A DNA stretch of 64,000 nt from Pseudomonas sivasensis (GTDB lineage: Bacteria; Pseudomonadota; Gammaproteobacteria; Pseudomonadales; Pseudomonadaceae): NCBI RefSeq assembly GCF_013778505.1, contig NZ_JAAOWU010000003.1, positions 496,001 through 560,000 of the forward strand, given 5' to 3'. Both the position numbers and the translations under genes were made by a program. Position 1 is the first letter of the stretch; each line of letters opens with the position of its first letter. Shown here in pieces: positions 53,908 through 62,841 of this stretch. Under the pieces are notes generated by a model. The model was not told the origin of the DNA. It ran no database searches and worked only from the letters and a program-made list of their open reading frames with translations.

Positions 53908-54261
53908 TCAAGAGAAAAATTCATCCCCAGGTATCTTTGATTGAAAGAGACGCATCAGAGCATAAAATTTCGGACGCCTTCGACATTTGAGATATCGCAT
54001 TTGCTTGGGGCCCTTATTTGGAGGGGGTAGGAGCCACATCTTCATTGAGCCACCGCCTGACTCTGGTGTGCGTAGCACTATGTGGCCGTGATTATCGCGA
54101 ATGTAGCCATTCGCTATAAATCCTAGATGTAAGCCTGGATAGGAGTAGACCGAACCTTCGTGAAAGTAGGCGAGTGGACGGCCACAGTATGTATATAAGT
54201 GCTCGTCGTCATCTGTATACGCGATCAGCTTGTGTTGCATATCATAGAAATCTAGGCTCAT
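53908..54261 (-). CDS. 4-fold beta flower-like protein
   Basis: A 117 aa protein with repeated Y-D-x-x-x-K-x-I-A-Y / x-L-Y-T-Y-C-G-R-P-L-A-Y / V-Y-S-Y-P-G-L-H-L-G-F / I-R-D-N-H-G-H-I-V units of about 20 residues. This is the pattern of the small 4-fold beta flower domain (assignment from memory). The basic C-terminal tail is unlike the domain. The ATG at 54261 has GAAGAG upstream and is preferred to 54297. Role unknown. Confidence 0.6.
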   Translation of the reverse strand: MSLDFYDMQHKLIAYTDDDEHLYTYCGRPLAYFHEGSVYSYPGLHLGFIANGYIRDNHGHIVLRTPESGGGSMKMWLLPPPNKGPKQMRYLKCRRRPKFYALMRLFQSKIPGDEFFS

Positions 54262-54329
54262 GAGGCTCTTCATTGCAGCGATGGGAGAACAGGGCACTTG
54301 TGTGCCCCGAGCTCTGTTAAGCAGCCAAA

Positions 54330-54476
54330 TTACTTGGCTGCTTTAGGGCGAATCACGATACGAAACGGCTGACCGTTTGCACGTCGAATCACCTTCCCGG
54401 TTTTGGTGGTGATGGTCATGCGATAGATGACCTCACCCTCCGCGTCGGGTTTTTCGAACATCTCAATCTGGGACAT
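54330..54476 (-). CDS. Small conserved-looking protein, 48 aa
   Basis: A short gene with a strong AGGAGA ribosome site before its ATG. The product is basic at the end (M-S-Q-I-E-M-F-E-K-P-D-A-E-G, then T-T-K-T-G-K-V-I-R-R-A-N-G-Q). Its last codons and stop lie inside an inverted repeat (54320-54328 with 54334-54342), probably its terminator. Unrecognised, but the regular features make it a likely real gene. Confidence 0.6.
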   Translation of the reverse strand: MSQIEMFEKPDAEGEVIYRMTITTKTGKVIRRANGQPFRIVIRPKAAK

Positions 54477-54611
54477 AAAATGTCTCCTGCTGAGGTAGGC
54501 TCAAACACAGAACTCGCTCCCTTGCGAAAGGAGCCGACAGGGGCTACCATCGCAAAGCTTTCTTCAACGAAGCGCGAGAGACATCTGGAGTCTGTTCAGA
54601 CGTCTTTTCCC

Positions 54612-54646
54612 AAAGGCCGGTCAAGGTGCGAACTTGATCGGCTTTT
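54612..54646 (+). terminator. Intrinsic terminator
   Basis: A stem GCCGGTCAAG / CTTGATCGGC (one G-T pair) with a 7 nt loop, followed by TTTTTTG. There is no obvious plus-strand gene before it, so it may end a small untranslated RNA or insulate the WYL regulator from upstream transcription. Confidence 0.7.
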
Positions 54647-54745
54647 TTGTTTCTGGCTTTCCACCATCTAGTCCAATGCAGGCTCAGAAGCCTCCTCGTA
54701 GCGCTAGTGATGAATATGTATCGGTGTCATTTGCAAAGCCTATCA

Positions 54746-54765
54746 TCATCATTTTGATGACGTCA
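54746..54765 (+). promoter_or_regulatory. Overlapping palindromes before the WYL gene
   Basis: TCATCA-TTT-TGATGA (54746-54760) overlaps TGACGTCA (54758-54765). They sit about 70-90 bp before the WYL start, near a possible -10 box (TTATGCT, 54778-54784). WYL regulators of the BrxR/CapW group bind inverted repeats in their own promoter, so this is the likely autoregulatory site. Confidence 0.5.
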
Positions 54766-54833
54766 ACTGCTCATGTGTTATGCTGGGTGAAAGGTGACGG
54801 GCTTGACCGACTTTTAGATTCGATGGAGATGAC

Positions 54834-55712
54834 ATGATTGATTTGAGCGAGTACAGCCAAGCGCAACGGGAGCGCCTGGTGTACATCGATTTCCGCCTCT
54901 ACTTCACAGGCGCCGTCTCACGTGCGGATCTCATGGATAGGTTTGGCGTAGGCGCCGCTGCTGCCACCCGTGATTTCGCTCAGTACAAGGATGTTGCCCC
55001 CCAGAACACGGAACTCGACACGGTAACGAAGCAGTATGTGATGCGCGAAACATTCTCCCCTTTGATCGCACATGCGTCTGAGCGAGTTCTCACTGCGCTT
55101 TCGCAGGGGTTCGGCTATGGCTTGGATTCATATGAAAAGCCGCTGATCCCCCACGAGTCGGTTTCGTTGCTCAGCAAACCTAAGGTGGAGGTTTTAGCGC
55201 CCATCACCAGGGCAATTCACCTCAAACGGGTCGTTAAAATCAGCTACACCTCCGGTTCAGGTCAGTCAGAGCGAACCATCGTACCGTTCGCTATTGGTTG
55301 TGACGGTCTTCGCTGGCACGTCCGGGCGTTTGATCGGAAACGTAAAAAGTTTGCAGACTTCGTTCTAACTCGAGTGGGGCATGCTGAGCTTCAGATGGGG
55401 GAGAAAGCAGGAGACGAAGAAACGCCGAAACACGACGATCAGTGGAATCGGATGCTTGAGTTACCTATTGTCCCGCATCCCGATAAAGACTCTACAGAGA
55501 TCGTGAAGCGTGACTACGACATGCTTGATGGCGTGCTCAAACTACGAGTTCGCGCCGCCATGGCGGGCTACGTACTGCAGCAGTACCACGTAGATTGTTC
55601 TCCAGATCACAGCATCGCGGACAAGGCTTACCGTTTATGGCTCCAGGATCCCCTAGCTCTTTATGGGGTAGAGAGCTCCATGTTTGCGCCTGGGTACAAA
55701 AGTCCTAAATGA
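54834..55712 (+). CDS. WYL-domain transcriptional regulator (BrxR/CapW-like)
   Basis: A 292 aa protein. An N-terminal winged helix (residues 8-70: F-T-G-A-V-S-R-A-D-L-M-D-R-F-G-V) is followed by a WYL domain (about 120-200, with I-K/H-L-K-R-V-V-K-I-S-Y, I-V-P-F-A-I-G, R-W-H-V-R-A-F-D). A C-terminal WCX-like domain ends the chain. Length and plan match the BrxR/CapW repressors that sit at the head of BREX, CBASS and other defense loci and are thought to sense a nucleotide ligand. It precedes the STAND-like ATPase gene by 479 bp on the same strand and probably controls it. Confidence 0.85.
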   Translation: MIDLSEYSQAQRERLVYIDFRLYFTGAVSRADLMDRFGVGAAAATRDFAQYKDVAPQNTELDTVTKQYVMRETFSPLIAHASERVLTALSQGFGYGLDSYEKPLIPHESVSLLSKPKVEVLAPITRAIHLKRVVKISYTSGSGQSERTIVPFAIGCDGLRWHVRAFDRKRKKFADFVLTRVGHAELQMGEKAGDEETPKHDDQWNRMLELPIVPHPDKDSTEIVKRDYDMLDGVLKLRVRAAMAGYVLQQYHVDCSPDHSIADKAYRLWLQDPLALYGVESSMFAPGYKSPK

Positions 55713-56191
55713 CCTATAACCAGCGCACTGTTCTATAACTCGATGCCATCCTTAACCGGGCTGGTTGCAGGAGGGGGCTGTGAGTGAGCATGACTCGCCA
55801 GGTTCGTTAGGGCAATTTTCATCGTCGTGTTCAGCTCCTTTCTGTATTAAGGCTTAACGGAACGGCAGCTGAGAAATTCGCCCAGCCTGTGCAGGTGGCC
55901 GATTATCGCTAGATTTCTTCATAGACCTTTGCTCTTGTATCTGCACTATCACTGGCTTGGGTTCAGGGCTAATCATTCGGCGCGCGGAGCGCTCAGCGTC
56001 AGCGGCTAGCAGCCGTCCAAGCGCCGACCTGATCAAGGAAGTGTAGCTACTTGAGTGGCAATGCGACATCGGTGTGGGTGCCGCATATCTGAGTTGAACT
56101 ACCGCAGACGATTCAGATTTTATTTCGGTTAGGATGGTAGAGCCTCGGCAGGCGATGTTGGGGCTGCACTTGAACTGCTTTGAGGCTCGAT
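55713..56191. other. 479 bp between WYL regulator and STAND ATPase genes
   Basis: A minus-strand frame at 55854-56069 (up to 71 aa, S-S-Y-T-S-L-I-R-S-A-L-G-R-L-L) is possible but has no family and no strong start. I see no clear terminator or operator. The promoter of the large ATPase gene should be in the right half. Confidence 0.4.
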
Positions 56192-59100
56192 ATGACCATG
56201 CACTCGGACGACTTCATCGATCTTGATCGCACCTTCTCAAAAATCCCTCTAAATGCTGATCTGTCCGATGATGTTGATCTGAGTGGTAGGCATCAGAGTC
56301 GTGGGGAGCTTCACTGGACAGACTTGCTCAATCATCACCGAGTGATACTTCTATCCGAGGCTGGTTCAGGAAAAACGGCCGAAATCCAAAATGTCACTCG
56401 ACAGCTTCGGAGCGCAGGAAAAAACGCCTTTTTTCTCCGGATTGAAAATGTCTATCCAGATCTGGAGGACGCTATTGAAGAAGGCACTTTCGATGAGTTT
56501 AAGAGCTGGCTTGATTCTGGTACGGAAGGCTGGCTGTTTATGGACTCGGTTGATGAGGCTCGGTTAAAAGATCCTAGAGATTTCGAGCGTGCAATCCGAA
56601 AATTAGGACGTTTAACCAAGAGTAGTGGAGCCCAAGCGCACATACTCATCACAGGTCGTAGCACAGCCTGGCGCCCTAGTACCGATTTAGCTATCTGCAA
56701 AACAGCTTTCGAGTTTGAGGCAAAAGCTCGTCGAGCTGTTCCCATACAAACTGATGCTCTTGAAAGCGCCGTACAAACGACGACAACCGAGGCCGAGCCA
56801 GATACTTCGTTTCTCGTAGTCACTCTGGACGACATCCATGACGCCCAGATTGATCGCTTTCTAAAGGCCACTGGCGTTCAAGACGTCAAGGCGTTTCTCA
56901 CCGCAGTTGAGCGCAAAGAAGCCTGGTCGCTAACCACGCGTCCTCTGGATTTCATGGAGCTCGTGGGTTTTTGGCATAAGCACCAGAGAATAGGCACACG
57001 ACTGGAGTTGATGAAAAGCAGCATTGACCGCCGCCTTGAAGAACGCGACCAGAACCGTGCAGAGTTCAGCCCCATTGCTCCAGAGAAACTGCGTGAAGGA
57101 GCGCGTCTCATCGCTGCCGCAGCAACGTTTGGTCAGATATCTGTAATCTCCGTTCCTGATGGCGACGCTAGTAAAAAGGGAATTCCTATTCGCGCAGTGT
57201 TGAGAGATTGGGATGACGCTGACGCTGGTGCCTTACTGGCCCGCCCCATTTTCGAACCCGGCATTTATGGAACGGTTCGGTTCCATCATCGGACTGTCCG
57301 AGAGTACCTAACTGCAGAGTGGCTCCACGAACTAATCCGAGGTGCAGGCTCGCGAGTCAGGATCGAGAATTTGTTCTTCCGTACACAATATGGTCTGGAG
57401 GTCATCAATCCTTCGATGCGTCCAGTTTTGCCTTGGCTCGCCCTGTTGGACGAGCGCATTTGTAAGCGGCTAGAAAAGGTTGCTCCGGAGGTGTTCTTTG
57501 AGGGCGGTGATCCTGGGCAGCTCCCCCTGAGCACACGCCGACGCGTGTTGCGCAAGGCTTGTGAACATCTGGCGCAGCCGGCTCACAGTTGGACGATGAC
57601 CGACTATTCAGCCGTACAGCGATTCGCGCACCACGATCTCACTGAAGACATCAAAGAATTACTGACCCTTTACCGTACCAACGATGATATCGCCTGGTTT
57701 CTTTTAAGAATGGTATGGCAGGGAGAGGTAGTGGGGGCACTTGCAGAGACTAAGCAATTTGCCCTCAATGCTCAGCACAAACACACTCGTTTGGCTGCAA
57801 TCCGAGCTGTTACCGACTTGGGTACAGCCCAAGACGTAGCCGATGTGCGCCTAGCGCTGCTGGCAGGAAAGTTAAAGGTTAACAGGGAATGGTTAGCTGA
57901 GCTGCTTGATGGATTTACGCTCGATACCCAATGGCTGCCCTGGCTGCTGCAGGCGATCGAGAAAAGTGCGAAGAAAGAGCGCTACAGCGGTAGGGATGCC
58001 CTAGCGTTGAAACTTTCCGCCCTTGCTACGGTTTGTTCGCTGGAAAACCTGCCCGCTCTCATTTGCGGGCTCAGAGTGCTTTTAGACAAGCCTCCTATGG
58101 AAGATCACGGTTTTAGCGTTATCTCTAAGAAATACAGCTGGTTAGCTGAGATAGCTGGTACGGCGGTGCTCCGTTTGCTTCAGGTAAGAGACCCGTTTGT
58201 GCTTGAAGAACCGGCCCTCGCGATCCTGAGCAAGCTGGCACAAGCGCATATTTATGGCGAGCTCGATACTAGAGAACTCGGAGAAGAACTCCGGGAGATC
58301 GTACCTACTTGGCCTGAGCTCGATTACAAGCTGTTTTGGTATGACGTTGTATTAGCTCGTAACGGCCTAGTGCATCGCGGGGAACCTGTGGTTAACGTTT
58401 GGCAGTTACTTGGTTTCCGGCCATTCTGGTCGCTGAATCGGCAAAATTTTAGCCTCGCCTGCGATCACATCGAAAGCCTCACAAATATGGATGATCGCCT
58501 GATGGCGCTCAGTATGGCTTTCAATATTTACACGCAGTATGAGGAGCCAACCTGTTGGGAGAGTCAGCTTAAGCAGGCAGCCGAGGCCCATGTCGTGCTT
58601 CGCGAGAAGCTTGAAATTTTGTTGAACCCACCGGAGCGGGACGTTGACAAGTGGGAGATCAAGCAAGCTCAGTGGAAAGAAGAGGCAGCCAAGCGAAAAG
58701 CGGAAGAGACAGAACGTCGTCGCTCTTGGCGAGAAGGTCTCGCAGCCGAAGTGACCCTGATAAACAGCCCAAAACCAGGCGTGATGACTCGAAGCCAGTC
58801 TTACCTAATTGAACGGCTGCTTGACGGCTCAACCTCATCTAATACTTGGAGCAGCGGAAATTGGCAATCGCTCATAACTGAGTTCGGCTTGCCAATTGCT
58901 CAAATGTTTCGTTCCGGCGCTGTTAATTTCTGGCGTGGCTATTGCCCAACTCTGCCATCCGAGGGGGCTCCTGCCAATTCTACCCCCTACCAGGTGATTT
59001 TGGGATTGACGGGGCTCGCTATCGAAGCCAGAGAGGAGTCATTGAGCTTCACGCAGATGTCTGCTGATAACGCTGAGTACGCAGCCCGCTATGCGCTGCT

Positions 59101-60535
59101 TGAGCTGAATGGTTTTCCGGAGTGGTTTCCCAATCTTTTCAGGCTATACCCGAGCGTCATCCGAGAAATCGTAATGCGCGAAGTCAACCATGAGCTGGAT
59201 CCGCTACGTTTGGGGTCAGGTGGTAATCGTATTTTACAGAGACTTCGCTGGAGCGGGGACTGGATGTACGGAGAGCTGGTTGCTCCACTCTTAATCCTCT
59301 TGGAACAGCAGATCAGCGATCTTGAGTCGCTTCAGCTTGTGCTAAGCATCGTACAGAACTCATCAGTCCATGATGGCGTCCTGGCAGAGCTCTCCAGAAA
59401 GCGTGCTTTGGAAGAGGCTAATTTGGATATTGCGCCGACTTGGTACGCCGTGTGGATTGGAACAGAGCCGGCGCTTGCTATCCCGGCACTTGCATCTCGC
59501 ATCGACTCACTGTCCTTAGATGAGGAAAAAGCCAAATTTGCCATGCTTTGCCTGATTGCGATTGTTGGAAATCGCACTTCCAGCCGTTGTAGGCAAAACT
59601 ACAAAACAGTTGGGCATGCCAAGAGCCTGTATCTGCTTATGCACACTTATATACGTATTGCAGACGACATTGATCGCGCAGGAACAGGGGTCTATTCCCC
59701 GGGGCTTAGGGACGATGCCCAAGGTGCTCGTGATGGCCTATTAGCTCTTATTCGAGAGACGCCAGGTAAGGAAGCATTCCTTGCATTGCAGGAGATTGCA
59801 CAGGCGCACCCTGCCGAGCCATTACGTCCATGGGGCGCATTTTACGCTCATCAGAAAGCTACAGCCGATTCACAGACGTCACCTTGGGAGCCAGCGAAGG
59901 TCGTCGAATTCCATGAGTCGCTGGAAAGCACGCCGTCTACCCATCGCGAACTCTGGAACCTGGCAATCGATCGTCTTCTGGATTTAAAGCATGATTTAGA
60001 AGATGGCGACTCCAGCTATGCAGAAATTTTGCTGCTGACCAATCAGGAGACTTCCATTCGGAAGTTCATCGGAAAGTGGTTGAGAGATCGCGCAGTAGGA
60101 AGGTACGTCGTTCCTCAGGAAGAGCAGCTTGCCGATGACAAACGCCCGGATTATCGATTCCAGAACAGCCAGACCTACGCGCCCGTACCTGTCGAACTCA
60201 AGCTCTCTCAGAACTGGAGCGGCCCCGAGCATTTTGAACGGATCGAGAACCAGCTCTGCGGCGATTACCTACGCGATGTAAGCTCAAGCTGCGGCATTTT
60301 TTTGCTAGTGAACAATGGGGGGCAGGTTGCGTGGGACTCTCCCAACAATGGACGGATTGGATTTGAGGATCTAGTTATCGCATTGCAGGAGCACTGGTTA
60401 GCCATCGCGTCGAAATTTCCGAATGTCGAAGACATCAAGGTCATTGGCATAGACCTTACTAAGCGAGGAGGAGTGACCGCGACCAAAGCCATCAAAGCTA
60501 ATCAGGCGGAGGCTAGCCAGAGAGGCGAAGGATGA
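56192..60535 (+). CDS. STAND-like ATPase with C-terminal PD-(D/E)XK-like domain
   Basis: A 1447 aa protein, probably cytoplasmic. A P-loop ATPase of NACHT/STAND character lies near the N-terminus: Walker A E-A-G-S-G-K-T at about 56-62, Walker B L-F-M-D-S-V-D-E-A at about 114-122, and I-L-I-T-G-R-S as sensor. A long helical region (about 400-1250), probably repeats, follows. The last 130 residues have D (R-P-D-Y-R-F, about 1319) followed by V-E-L-K near 1335, which fits a PD-(D/E)XK nuclease. The start ATG at 56192 has GAGG 6 bp upstream. Such a sensor-switch-nuclease layout is typical of phage defense. It does not match a named Avs type I can recall, as the nuclease is C-terminal. Confidence 0.65.
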   Translation: MTMHSDDFIDLDRTFSKIPLNADLSDDVDLSGRHQSRGELHWTDLLNHHRVILLSEAGSGKTAEIQNVTRQLRSAGKNAFFLRIENVYPDLEDAIEEGTFDEFKSWLDSGTEGWLFMDSVDEARLKDPRDFERAIRKLGRLTKSSGAQAHILITGRSTAWRPSTDLAICKTAFEFEAKARRAVPIQTDALESAVQTTTTEAEPDTSFLVVTLDDIHDAQIDRFLKATGVQDVKAFLTAVERKEAWSLTTRPLDFMELVGFWHKHQRIGTRLELMKSSIDRRLEERDQNRAEFSPIAPEKLREGARLIAAAATFGQISVISVPDGDASKKGIPIRAVLRDWDDADAGALLARPIFEPGIYGTVRFHHRTVREYLTAEWLHELIRGAGSRVRIENLFFRTQYGLEVINPSMRPVLPWLALLDERICKRLEKVAPEVFFEGGDPGQLPLSTRRRVLRKACEHLAQPAHSWTMTDYSAVQRFAHHDLTEDIKELLTLYRTNDDIAWFLLRMVWQGEVVGALAETKQFALNAQHKHTRLAAIRAVTDLGTAQDVADVRLALLAGKLKVNREWLAELLDGFTLDTQWLPWLLQAIEKSAKKERYSGRDALALKLSALATVCSLENLPALICGLRVLLDKPPMEDHGFSVISKKYSWLAEIAGTAVLRLLQVRDPFVLEEPALAILSKLAQAHIYGELDTRELGEELREIVPTWPELDYKLFWYDVVLARNGLVHRGEPVVNVWQLLGFRPFWSLNRQNFSLACDHIESLTNMDDRLMALSMAFNIYTQYEEPTCWESQLKQAAEAHVVLREKLEILLNPPERDVDKWEIKQAQWKEEAAKRKAEETERRRSWREGLAAEVTLINSPKPGVMTRSQSYLIERLLDGSTSSNTWSSGNWQSLITEFGLPIAQMFRSGAVNFWRGYCPTLPSEGAPANSTPYQVILGLTGLAIEAREESLSFTQMSADNAEYAARYALLELNGFPEWFPNLFRLYPSVIREIVMREVNHELDPLRLGSGGNRILQRLRWSGDWMYGELVAPLLILLEQQISDLESLQLVLSIVQNSSVHDGVLAELSRKRALEEANLDIAPTWYAVWIGTEPALAIPALASRIDSLSLDEEKAKFAMLCLIAIVGNRTSSRCRQNYKTVGHAKSLYLLMHTYIRIADDIDRAGTGVYSPGLRDDAQGARDGLLALIRETPGKEAFLALQEIAQAHPAEPLRPWGAFYAHQKATADSQTSPWEPAKVVEFHESLESTPSTHRELWNLAIDRLLDLKHDLEDGDSSYAEILLLTNQETSIRKFIGKWLRDRAVGRYVVPQEEQLADDKRPDYRFQNSQTYAPVPVELKLSQNWSGPEHFERIENQLCGDYLRDVSSSCGIFLLVNNGGQVAWDSPNNGRIGFEDLVIALQEHWLAIASKFPNVEDIKVIGIDLTKRGGVTATKAIKANQAEASQRGEG

Positions 60536-60848
60536 TATGCGGCGGCTGAGGTTCTTGAAATGGAATGTCAAAGGCAGCGGAGATTTTGTAATTTCTCGAT
60601 TCTGTCGCCTGGAAATTCAGAAGCGATTGCTGGCCTCAGAAGGTAGTTTCGAATCTTTTGGCTAGCGATGGGGGGCGGAATAATCGGGTCAGATATTGAT
60701 GTCGCCGGCGAAAGTGAGTGAGCTGGCAACGAATTTCTGAGTGCTCGAAAGCGAATCTGATCATTAACCAGGATGCGATCATTTTCCGTGATCATGTTAC
60801 TCGGTCTAGGTTAACTGAGAGCTAACCACAGTCTTCGGTAGGATTCTT

Positions 60849-60986
60849 GTGACCGTCGGTCGGCTGCTTTTTCTGTTGTGTGTGTCACTGATATTTTTCC
60901 CCGTGCTCACCGTCGCCACTAGCCAACCGCTCGTAGAGTTACCTAACCTATGGTGGGCTTTGCTGACGGCCATCAACGAGTCGTGA
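60849..60986 (+). CDS. Possible 45 aa membrane peptide
   Basis: A GTG start with AGGA 6 bp upstream. The product is one hydrophobic helix (R-L-L-F-L-L-C-V-S-L-I-F-F-P-V-L-T-V) plus a short tail (L-W-W-A-L-L-T-A-I-N-E-S). It follows the large ATPase gene by 313 bp. Hydrophobic peptides of this size are often toxins or membrane-protein partners, but nothing here proves expression. Confidence 0.4.
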   Translation: MTVGRLLFLLCVSLIFFPVLTVATSQPLVELPNLWWALLTAINES

Positions 60987-61144
60987 TGAGCTGCTTAGCG
61001 CCGGAGCTTGACGTCCCCAGTCGGGCGTATGGGAGAGTAGTCGCAACATTTTTTTGTTGCGTTCCAGTGCGCGCAGGTGCAAGAATCAACTGTAATTAAG
61101 GCCAGCTACGCTTAGCTGTCTGATCACTGAGTGAGGAAAATACG

Positions 61145-61198
61145 ATGACTCTGAACCTTGAATTGATTGCCAAAGAGATTGATCTAGGCTTGGTATGA
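61145..61198 (+). CDS. 17-codon leader frame
   Basis: GAGGAAAA precedes an ATG that opens a 17 aa frame (MTLNLELIAKEIDLGLV) ending 27 bp before a terminator hairpin. Leu, Ile and Glu codons dominate. The position fits a leader peptide controlling the gene at 61269. Confidence 0.4.
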   Translation: MTLNLELIAKEIDLGLV

Positions 61199-61225
61199 TT
61201 TGACGCTTGCGTGACACGGCAACTA

Positions 61226-61257
61226 AGCGCCAACCCAATGGGTGGCGCTTTTTTTTT
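61226..61257 (+). terminator. Strong terminator just before the DUF4760 gene
   Basis: An 11 bp stem (AGCGCCAACCC / GGGTGGCGCT, one mismatch) with a short loop runs into eight Ts. The T run abuts AAGGA, the ribosome site of the gene at 61269. Either it isolates that gene or it is an attenuator that must be read through. Confidence 0.8.
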
Positions 61258-61268
61258 AAGGACGATAA

Positions 61269-62240
61269 ATGCTTTTCAGATTTGTAAACGCCAACAAGCT
61301 CGCTTTGCCTCTGATTTATATTTTTTTCCTAGGATGCTTGGTTGCCGCGCTTGGCTACCTTTTTTATGCCCAAGTCACCTGCCAGGACTGCTCCGTCTCT
61401 TCGATCAATCCGTCGTCCTTTCTGATGCCGATCATCGCGTACCTGAGTATCGGACTGGTGGGCATCACTATTGGGTTCACTCGCAAAACGGCGAGTGAAA
61501 AAAACGCTCTGGAATTCGAAAAGGAAATGTCAGAGCTTGGAGAGCACTTCCAGGTTTTATATACGGTTCGTCAGGGTATGCTTCTCCCTGACGGTAACCT
61601 TAATCGCCGGAAAGCGGTTGCTTACATGCACGAGCTTTATGCACCTGCGAGTTCCTCGACTGCCTCGCCAGGCGCGACCAAAGCAGACCCTTCATTCGAA
61701 AGCGGGGACGATTCTGCGACACAATTCTTTTTTTACTCAAGTTCGACCACAGACGGTGCGGGCACTAAACGAGCTGAGCATGTCTTTTACACGGGCAGAT
61801 TTGCTGCAGCTGGTACGCCAAAAACGTCCAGTGCCGCTAAAAAACCGGCCACTTCCAAAGATGCAGTGAGGGCCTCAGCTTCGGTCATCCTCAACGCAAT
61901 GGAAGGCTGTGCCAACGCGATCCGCTACGGCATCTATGATGAAGATTTCATTTACAACATCTACGGCAGCCAGTTTATTGACCTCTATGAGCTGACCTAT
62001 GGTCTGATCAAGGCCCGGCAAATCAAGAAAGCTCGGCTCTGGGTTAATTTTGAGTGGCTCGCTGTGAAGTGGACTCTGCGTCGGAACATTACTGGTGTTA
62101 TTTCCAAAGAGTCGGTGGAAACCTCTCATATCATCAACCAGTCGCTTGCCGCTCTGAAAGAACACAACAAGATCAGACCAATCACCAAAAAGCTGAAGCA
62201 GTTTGAAGCGAAGCTTGAGCGCAGGAAATTTCCAAGGTAA
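61269..62240 (+). CDS. DUF4760-like membrane protein
   Basis: A 323 aa protein with two N-terminal membrane helices (about 12-33 and 53-70) and a cytoplasmic part. A Ser/Thr/Pro-rich linker (about 125-200) separates them from a helical domain with A-I-R-Y-G-I-Y-D-E-D-F-I-Y-N-I-Y-G-S, characteristic of DUF4760 proteins found in defense-rich regions. Two cysteines flank the first periplasmic loop (V-T-C-Q-D-C). The ATG follows an AAGGA site that touches the terminator T-run. Confidence 0.7.
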   Translation: MLFRFVNANKLALPLIYIFFLGCLVAALGYLFYAQVTCQDCSVSSINPSSFLMPIIAYLSIGLVGITIGFTRKTASEKNALEFEKEMSELGEHFQVLYTVRQGMLLPDGNLNRRKAVAYMHELYAPASSSTASPGATKADPSFESGDDSATQFFFYSSSTTDGAGTKRAEHVFYTGRFAAAGTPKTSSAAKKPATSKDAVRASASVILNAMEGCANAIRYGIYDEDFIYNIYGSQFIDLYELTYGLIKARQIKKARLWVNFEWLAVKWTLRRNITGVISKESVETSHIINQSLAALKEHNKIRPITKKLKQFEAKLERRKFPR

Positions 62241-62841
62241 AGACTGAGGTCAGTCTAGGAAAGGTCTGCGTCATAGTTTTAGAGGTGCCCGATTTCGCGG
62301 AGAAGGGCTAAGTAAGTGCCTTTCGTCGACCAGCCTATCTTGCCGTCCTGGCAAAAATTTTGTCCCAAACGCGCCTAGCAAATTCCACGTAGGCGCTCGG
62401 CACACCTCCAAAGCAGCGCTGCGATACCTTGAGTATGTTGGCTTCCGTCGCGTAGCTGATGTATCTCCGAAATCCGAAATTTGGGAGGAGGCCCATTTGC
62501 GCGATATCGCTAGTGTCTAGGCTGTTTCGAAGTTCTGACTAAGCTTCGGCGTAATAGACGTGGTTCGCCAGCAACCATCGGCAGCGCTTGCGCAGGTGAC
62601 CGCGCAAGCTGGGTATATACATCTCATCAAGCAATGGCTGGGAGTAAGCAAGATCGAGGGTCTGTCCACCCAATATCCGATAATAGAAACTTCAGCAGTA
62701 CGCCGATGGCATCGCAGAGCATGTGGATCTTGGTGGTCAGGCCCCCTGAACGCGTGGTCTTGCGATTCTTCAGGCTCCTGTTTTCCCGGTACCTGAAGTC
62801 GCTCGCTTCAAAGGCTGGTATGCTTCTTCGAGCTGTAGAAA
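62241..62841. other. 600 bp with an IS5-type relic
   Basis: Besides the transposase relic (62700-62790), a 53 codon minus-strand frame (62335-62496, M-G-L-L-P-N-F-G-F-R-R-Y) is present but unrecognised. No regulatory element stands out. Confidence 0.45.
62700..62790 (-). pseudogene. IS5-family transposase fragment
   Basis: The minus strand reads T-R-S-G-G-L-T-T-K-I-H-M-L-C-D-A-I-G, the conserved DDE-domain segment of IS5-type transposases. Only about 30 residues are recognisable; similar-looking decayed sequence extends to about 62560. Confidence 0.7.

Larger units (their letters stand above)
54477..54833. other. 357 bp upstream of the WYL regulator gene
   Basis: Holds an intrinsic terminator (54612-54646) and operator-like palindromes (54746-54765). 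The plus-strand frames here have no ribosome sites or recognisable sequence. Confidence 0.5.
60536..61268. other. 730 bp with small frames and an attenuator-like leader
   Basis: The left 300 bp hold no supported gene. A possible small membrane protein (60849-60986), a leader-sized frame (61145-61198) and a strong terminator (61226-61257) are listed separately. Confidence 0.5.

Noticed and set aside
60568..60795. 75-codon minus-strand frame after the STAND ATPase gene
   Set aside because: No ribosome site, low-complexity composition and no recognisable motif.
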